A DNA stretch of 64,000 nucleotides from Pilatotrama ljubarskyi (taxonomy: Eukaryota; Basidiomycota; Agaricomycetes; Polyporales; Polyporaceae). How positions within the stretch are numbered: position 1 is the first letter of the stretch; each line of letters starts with the position of its first letter. The stretch lies in contig MU277766.1 in assembly GCA_022385805.1 (NCBI GenBank), forward strand, positions 4,051 through 68,050, written 5' to 3'. A program made the translations under genes and the position numbers. Positions 60,401 to 64,000 of the stretch are shown here, one piece after another. The notes beneath the pieces are model-generated. The model did not search any database and was not told the DNA's origin. It worked only from the letters and a program-made list of their open reading frames with translations.

Positions 60401-61307
60401 GATGGAAAGGTGCCATAGGATGCGTGCCGTAATGTACCCGGAAACCCTCACCAAACCTGCAGTGCAAGAATGTCGGATTGACGTGCGGAAGTGCTGCAAG
60501 CCCACCGGCCTGAGGCAAGGTTGTGCCTGTCTCCCAGTAGCGACGGAAATGATCTGAGAGGACGGGCAAAGCCTGCAAGAGAAGCGGTCCGGCAGACCTT
60601 GCTGAGGAGGACATGATGGAGTTGCCATGCTGCTCGAGCACTGCGTTGCGACCGTCATCGACCATTCGGCGGATGCGATGAGCGTGCTGACTATCTATTG
60701 GCGTTATATCGCTGATATAAGATCCCCATAATCGTCGGAGCTCGCTGAGAGTGTGTACTGTCCCCATGCGGAGAACCGAGCCAAAGGGAGATGCAAGCCA
60801 GCTCTCTAAGGTGCGGGAGCAGGCTATGAGTTTGCGGCACTGAGCGAGGAGAATCGAGGAGGATGATTCGTCAAGATACAGATGGAAGAAGATGTCCCAC
60901 ATCGCCGTCTGCGGTACTTCGTCCATGATCATGCCAAGGAGAAGGACGTTCCTCGCTAATCGGCGATTAGTCGACCGGTGATCATACAACATACAATATC
61001 ATGTCGGCCGCAATTGGCTCACCTAGCACGCCTTGGTCATAATCGCAACAGGTGAAGTCCAACTTCCGAGACGGGCCTGGAGCGCATTACACCGTCAGTT
61101 TGATGCTCCGAGACTGAGCCTACTCATCCACTCACTGGAGGATTGCTCGCAAAAGAGAGTGAAAAGGACGTTCCTCGGATCGCCGCAAGGTAACAGCAAG
61201 ACATTTGCTGGGGCATCCGGGGGTAGGTCGCGAGTCAAGCAAACGGCAGGAGTGTTGCCAACAGGATAGAAATAGTATTTTCCGGGCCAATACAGTGGCG
61301 AGGCCAT
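57490..61307 (-). CDS. DUF4470 and MYND zinc-finger protein (copy 2)
   Basis: Four exons: complement(join(57490..58503, 58572..60955, 61023..61076, 61136..61307)), 1,207 aa. The start MASPLYWPGKYYFYPVGNTP, then LLLPCGDPRNVLFTLFCEQ and KLDFTCCDYDQGVLARNVLL give the DUF4470 region. It shares IPLLSS, RLARKSGYIEV, PLCSCGRGRDVEGMHQVK and ISPLFAVSYLE-type landmarks with copy 1. A MYND finger closes the protein (CGRCAQGSEDLKRCSRC, FYCSEPCQRLDWSKHRALC), preceded by a Gly/Ser-rich insert (FGRGGGRSPSNS) that copy 1 lacks. Exon order and intron phases are the same as in copy 1, so the two are paralogues about 16 kb apart on the same strand. Function unknown. Confidence 0.85.
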
Positions 61308-62476
61308 GGTGGTCGACTCGAGAACAAAGCTGGCTGTGGTAGTCGGATTGTGTGCCGCAGAGTCAATGTCTCCCGGGGCGTAGAGATCGTCAGTCGGCAG
61401 CCCTGGTATGCTTCTCGGTGCTGGGGCTATCAGCGTAGGACGCCGCCTCATGGGTCAGTCACGGCTGGTGCTGCGGTAGTGACAGGTTGCCTGTAAAGGG
61501 ACATGAAAGGCGAGAGAAGTCTGCCTTCCCCACAAGTGAACCTGAGAATCCACAGGTCAGAGGGGTAACGTGTGTCCTCGTCGCTTCACCAAGCTCCTTC
61601 TGTAGACTGGCCCGGGATTGATTCCGTCGATAACGGCGCGGGGAGCAAGTCAACGTCGAGGGAAAGTCGTGTATACGACCAGTCAGGCAGGTAGGACGAG
61701 CTCGTGCACTTACGACCCAATTCCACTTCGGCATTGTGCAGCTCGGCCAAAGTGGACAGTCTGAGTGCGAGAGTCTGAGGTCGAGCCATGCACGAGAGCT
61801 GATGGCGGCGTCTACCCGCCGCTATTGCCAGATTCGGAAGGTATACTGACCGGCCGCCTATCAAGTAACGCCATGATGTTCTGCAACCGCGAGACTCGAG
61901 AGTGCACTGCATCCCCTGAGTAGCCATCCGGCCACTTGCACTTGACCTTCGGAAGTTGCTTCCCTCACCCTTCTCAATCATTTGCCAATAAGCTTCTGCT
62001 GTCGGCGTGTACTGCTGTCCCAATGCGAGAAGCGATCACTGCAGTGGGTGTGGAGGTACTCTTCATTGGTATGCAGATTGAGATCATTCGGAGTAGTACT
62101 AACTCTCCTCGAGACCTACTCGGCACGATTTGCACCCGTTGCGACGACTTATCGCATCAAGTAAGGCCTATCGATTGCACATCCGGGGTCTCCCGTAGCG
62201 CTGCAGCCCGAGTTAAATACCTATCAGGCAGCCCTGCCGCCCCGGCGACCCGCTTGCCTCCTCTTTGCGAAGCTTTCGTCGATCAGCTGTTTCCGTGCTC
62301 ACTGGGGTCAGAAGACGTTGCGCCTCTCCACGCCCATCCCCTTATCGCCCCTGCACAACGTCCGGGCCGTGGAGTTCAAAGCGCTATCGGCTCTTGTGCA
62401 TATAGTCGTACAGTACTAATGCACCCCATTCCTGCCTGCCTGTGGGTCCCCAACATAGCCTGCGATCTCCTTCGCT
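61308..62476. other. Intergenic, nothing recognised
   Basis: Divergent promoter region between the DUF4470 copy 2 and the permease. Minus-strand frames here lack motifs and splice logic. Confidence 0.35.
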
Positions 62477-64000
62477 ATGCCTCTGCTCGCTCCAGTGAAA
62501 GATTGGGCGTGGCGGCTTCGCTTCGCTTTCACGTCGAAACAGGCATTTCAGTGCTACGTCCATACCGAAGGCAATTCCCGCGGCGGTCATTCATGGTCCA
62601 ATGAGGACCTCGAGCCCTCTCCGCCTCATATGGTGAATTGGAGATGGTACAACTTCTGCCTGTTCTGGTTCGGCATGGGCTTTGGCAATTGGTATGTCGA
62701 TACGTCTGCGTGACTCCTTTATCAGCTAACATTTGACCAGGACCCTGGGATCTAGTATTGTCGGCGCTGGACTCACATGGTGGCAGGCGACGATCGTTGT
62801 ATGGATTGCGGCGTTCGTATCTGGGAGCTGCATGGCCTTAAATTCCAGAGCCGCCGCAAACTACCACGTCGGATATCCTGTCATACTCAGAACGTCCTTC
62901 GGAATGTACGGCCATTACTGGCCTGTCCTGACGCGCGGGGCGTGTGCCATGCTCTGGGTCTCCGTGCTTAGTGCGCTGTCTTTCCTGGCAACTCTCTTTC
63001 ACCTGACACCCTGACATTCCCGGCAGACTTCCAAGGCGGTGCATTCGTCTCCACGATGCTCCGTTGCATTATTGGAAAGCGCTGGGACAGTCTTGGCTCA
63101 CAATTCCCTCCGTCGGTCGGAACGACTCTCCAGCGCTTCCTCGGGTTCCTCATCTTCTGGGCGATAGAACTCCCCTTCTGCTCGCTTCGACCGAACAGGC
63201 TACGGTGGCTGTACACATTCAAGGCGTGGACCCTTCCACCGTCGGTTCTCGGACTTCTCATCTACTGCTTGGTACAGAGCCACGGTCAACTCGCACCCGA
63301 CGACGCGCTCGCAGGCACATCTACCCGCCCTCGGGGTGCCGCTCTTGCGTGGCTGGTAATCGGTTCAATCAACTCCGCAATGGGGAACTGGGTACGTTGT
63401 CGCAATGTGGCGACGTGGTGTACGACTGACATACCCATAGTCCACATTCATCGCCAATATGCCTGACTTTTCGCGTTATGCGACGGACCCTGCTGCTGTC
63501 ATGTGGACGCACGTCGTCTTTGTTCCCTTCCCTGCGGCTCTCGTCAGTATCTTCGCAAACACGCGCGAAACCATGTTAAACTATAGCTGTACAGGGAGGC
63601 ATGATCGGGATCTTCGGCACATCTTGTTTGCAGAAGGCCTGGGGCGTGACACTCTGGAATCAGTGGGACGTCTTCGACGCTATCCTCGACCGCTCTTGGA
63701 CGGGTCCGACCCGCTTTGGCGTCTTCCTTCTGGCGTTCTGTGCCGCGCTCTTTAACTTCGGCACCATCCTTGGCGCGAACCTCCTTCCCTTCGCGAGCGA
63801 CGTCACCGCGCTGTTCCCCGCGTACTTCAATTTGACGCGCGGGATGTGGTTCTGCTGTATCGTCTCCCTCGCCCTGATGCCCTGGAAACTGCTCGCGTCG
63901 GCGAACGGCTTTCTCGCCTTTCTCGAAGGATACGGCATCTTCATGGGCCCGACTGCAGCCATCATGATCACCGACTATTGGCTCGTGCGCAAGGGAAACA
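62477..64000 (+). CDS. NCS1 nucleobase permease (Fur4/Dal4/Fui1 type), 3' end cut by window
   Basis: Five exons so far: join(62477..62691, 62741..62970, 63027..63391, 63441..63542, 63595..>64000), about 439 codons. This proton-coupled family imports uracil, allantoin, uridine or thiamine. Family landmarks: SWSNEDLEPSPP and MVNWRWYNFCLFWFGMGF, GYPVILRTSFGMYG, NFQGGAFVSTMLRCI, MGNWSTFIANMPDFSRYA and FGTILGANLLPFASDVTALF. About eight to nine membrane spans are visible before the edge and the frame is still open at 64000. The exon 2 donor (62971) was chosen because it gives VLNFQGG where relatives have VQTWQGG. The substrate cannot be told from sequence. Confidence 0.9.

Noticed and set aside
37228..61307. 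A biosynthetic gene cluster spanning the transporters and enzymes
   Set aside because: There is no backbone enzyme (PKS, NRPS, terpene synthase) and no cluster regulator; the genes are ordinary housekeeping and uptake functions.

Overview
The window is nuclear DNA of a basidiomycete fungus, most likely an agaricomycete (a polypore-type genome is my guess). The genes are GC-rich and densely packed, and carry many 47-80 nt GT-AG introns. The gene content fits: a white collar-1 photoreceptor without a GATA finger, two large DUF4470/MYND proteins, and a relic of a basidiomycete PD-(D/E)XK-like family. Exon coordinates were worked out by hand from splice signals, reading phase and remembered family motifs. 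No database search was run, so family names rest on recall.

Region 1 (1 to about 9.9 kb) is AT-richer and repeat-derived. It holds a decayed multi-exon gene (495-3014) split by a SINE-like element with a 12-bp target-site duplication, LTR-like debris, and a complete 1.33-kb Tc1/mariner element (5186-6515) whose transposase has one in-frame TGA. A nuclease-like relic (8424-9358) follows. The four internal stops in these relics are all explainable as C:G to T:A changes.

Region 2 (10.2-33.6 kb) is a dense housekeeping and signalling block: a CCCH zinc-finger protein divergent from a Fus3/Kss1-type MAP kinase, a divergent 6-phosphogluconate dehydrogenase-family enzyme, a mitochondrial PDK/BCKDK-type kinase, WC-1 divergent from class II fructose-bisphosphate aldolase (with a 6-nt microexon), an Ams2/Spt21-like protein, a tiny cysteine-pair protein, an MBD4-like DNA glycosylase, and ribosomal protein uL16 (RPL10).

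Region 3 (34.2-64 kb) has an intron-containing tRNA-Leu(AAG), a secreted GH20 hexosaminidase, the first DUF4470-MYND protein, an OPT transporter, a small hypothetical gene, Mediator kinase CDK8/SSN3 (with a GC-AG intron), dynactin p27, a BTB plus CAP-Gly protein, an uncharacterised protein, the exomer component CHS5 (with a 14-nt microexon), the second DUF4470-MYND paralogue and the start of an NCS1 nucleobase permease that runs off the right edge.

Functional threads are signalling and light response (MAPK, WC-1, CDK8), carbon metabolism (6PGDH-like, PDK, FBA), cell-wall chitin (CHS5 in chitin synthase export, GH20 in chitin breakdown), nutrient uptake (OPT, NCS1) and cytoskeletal transport (p27, CAP-Gly). 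I see no operon-like system and nothing that is clearly a new defence or mobile system. The most unusual items are the duplicated DUF4470-MYND genes, the cysteine-pair microprotein, the BTB/CAP-Gly combination, the microexons and the SINE-in-pseudogene.
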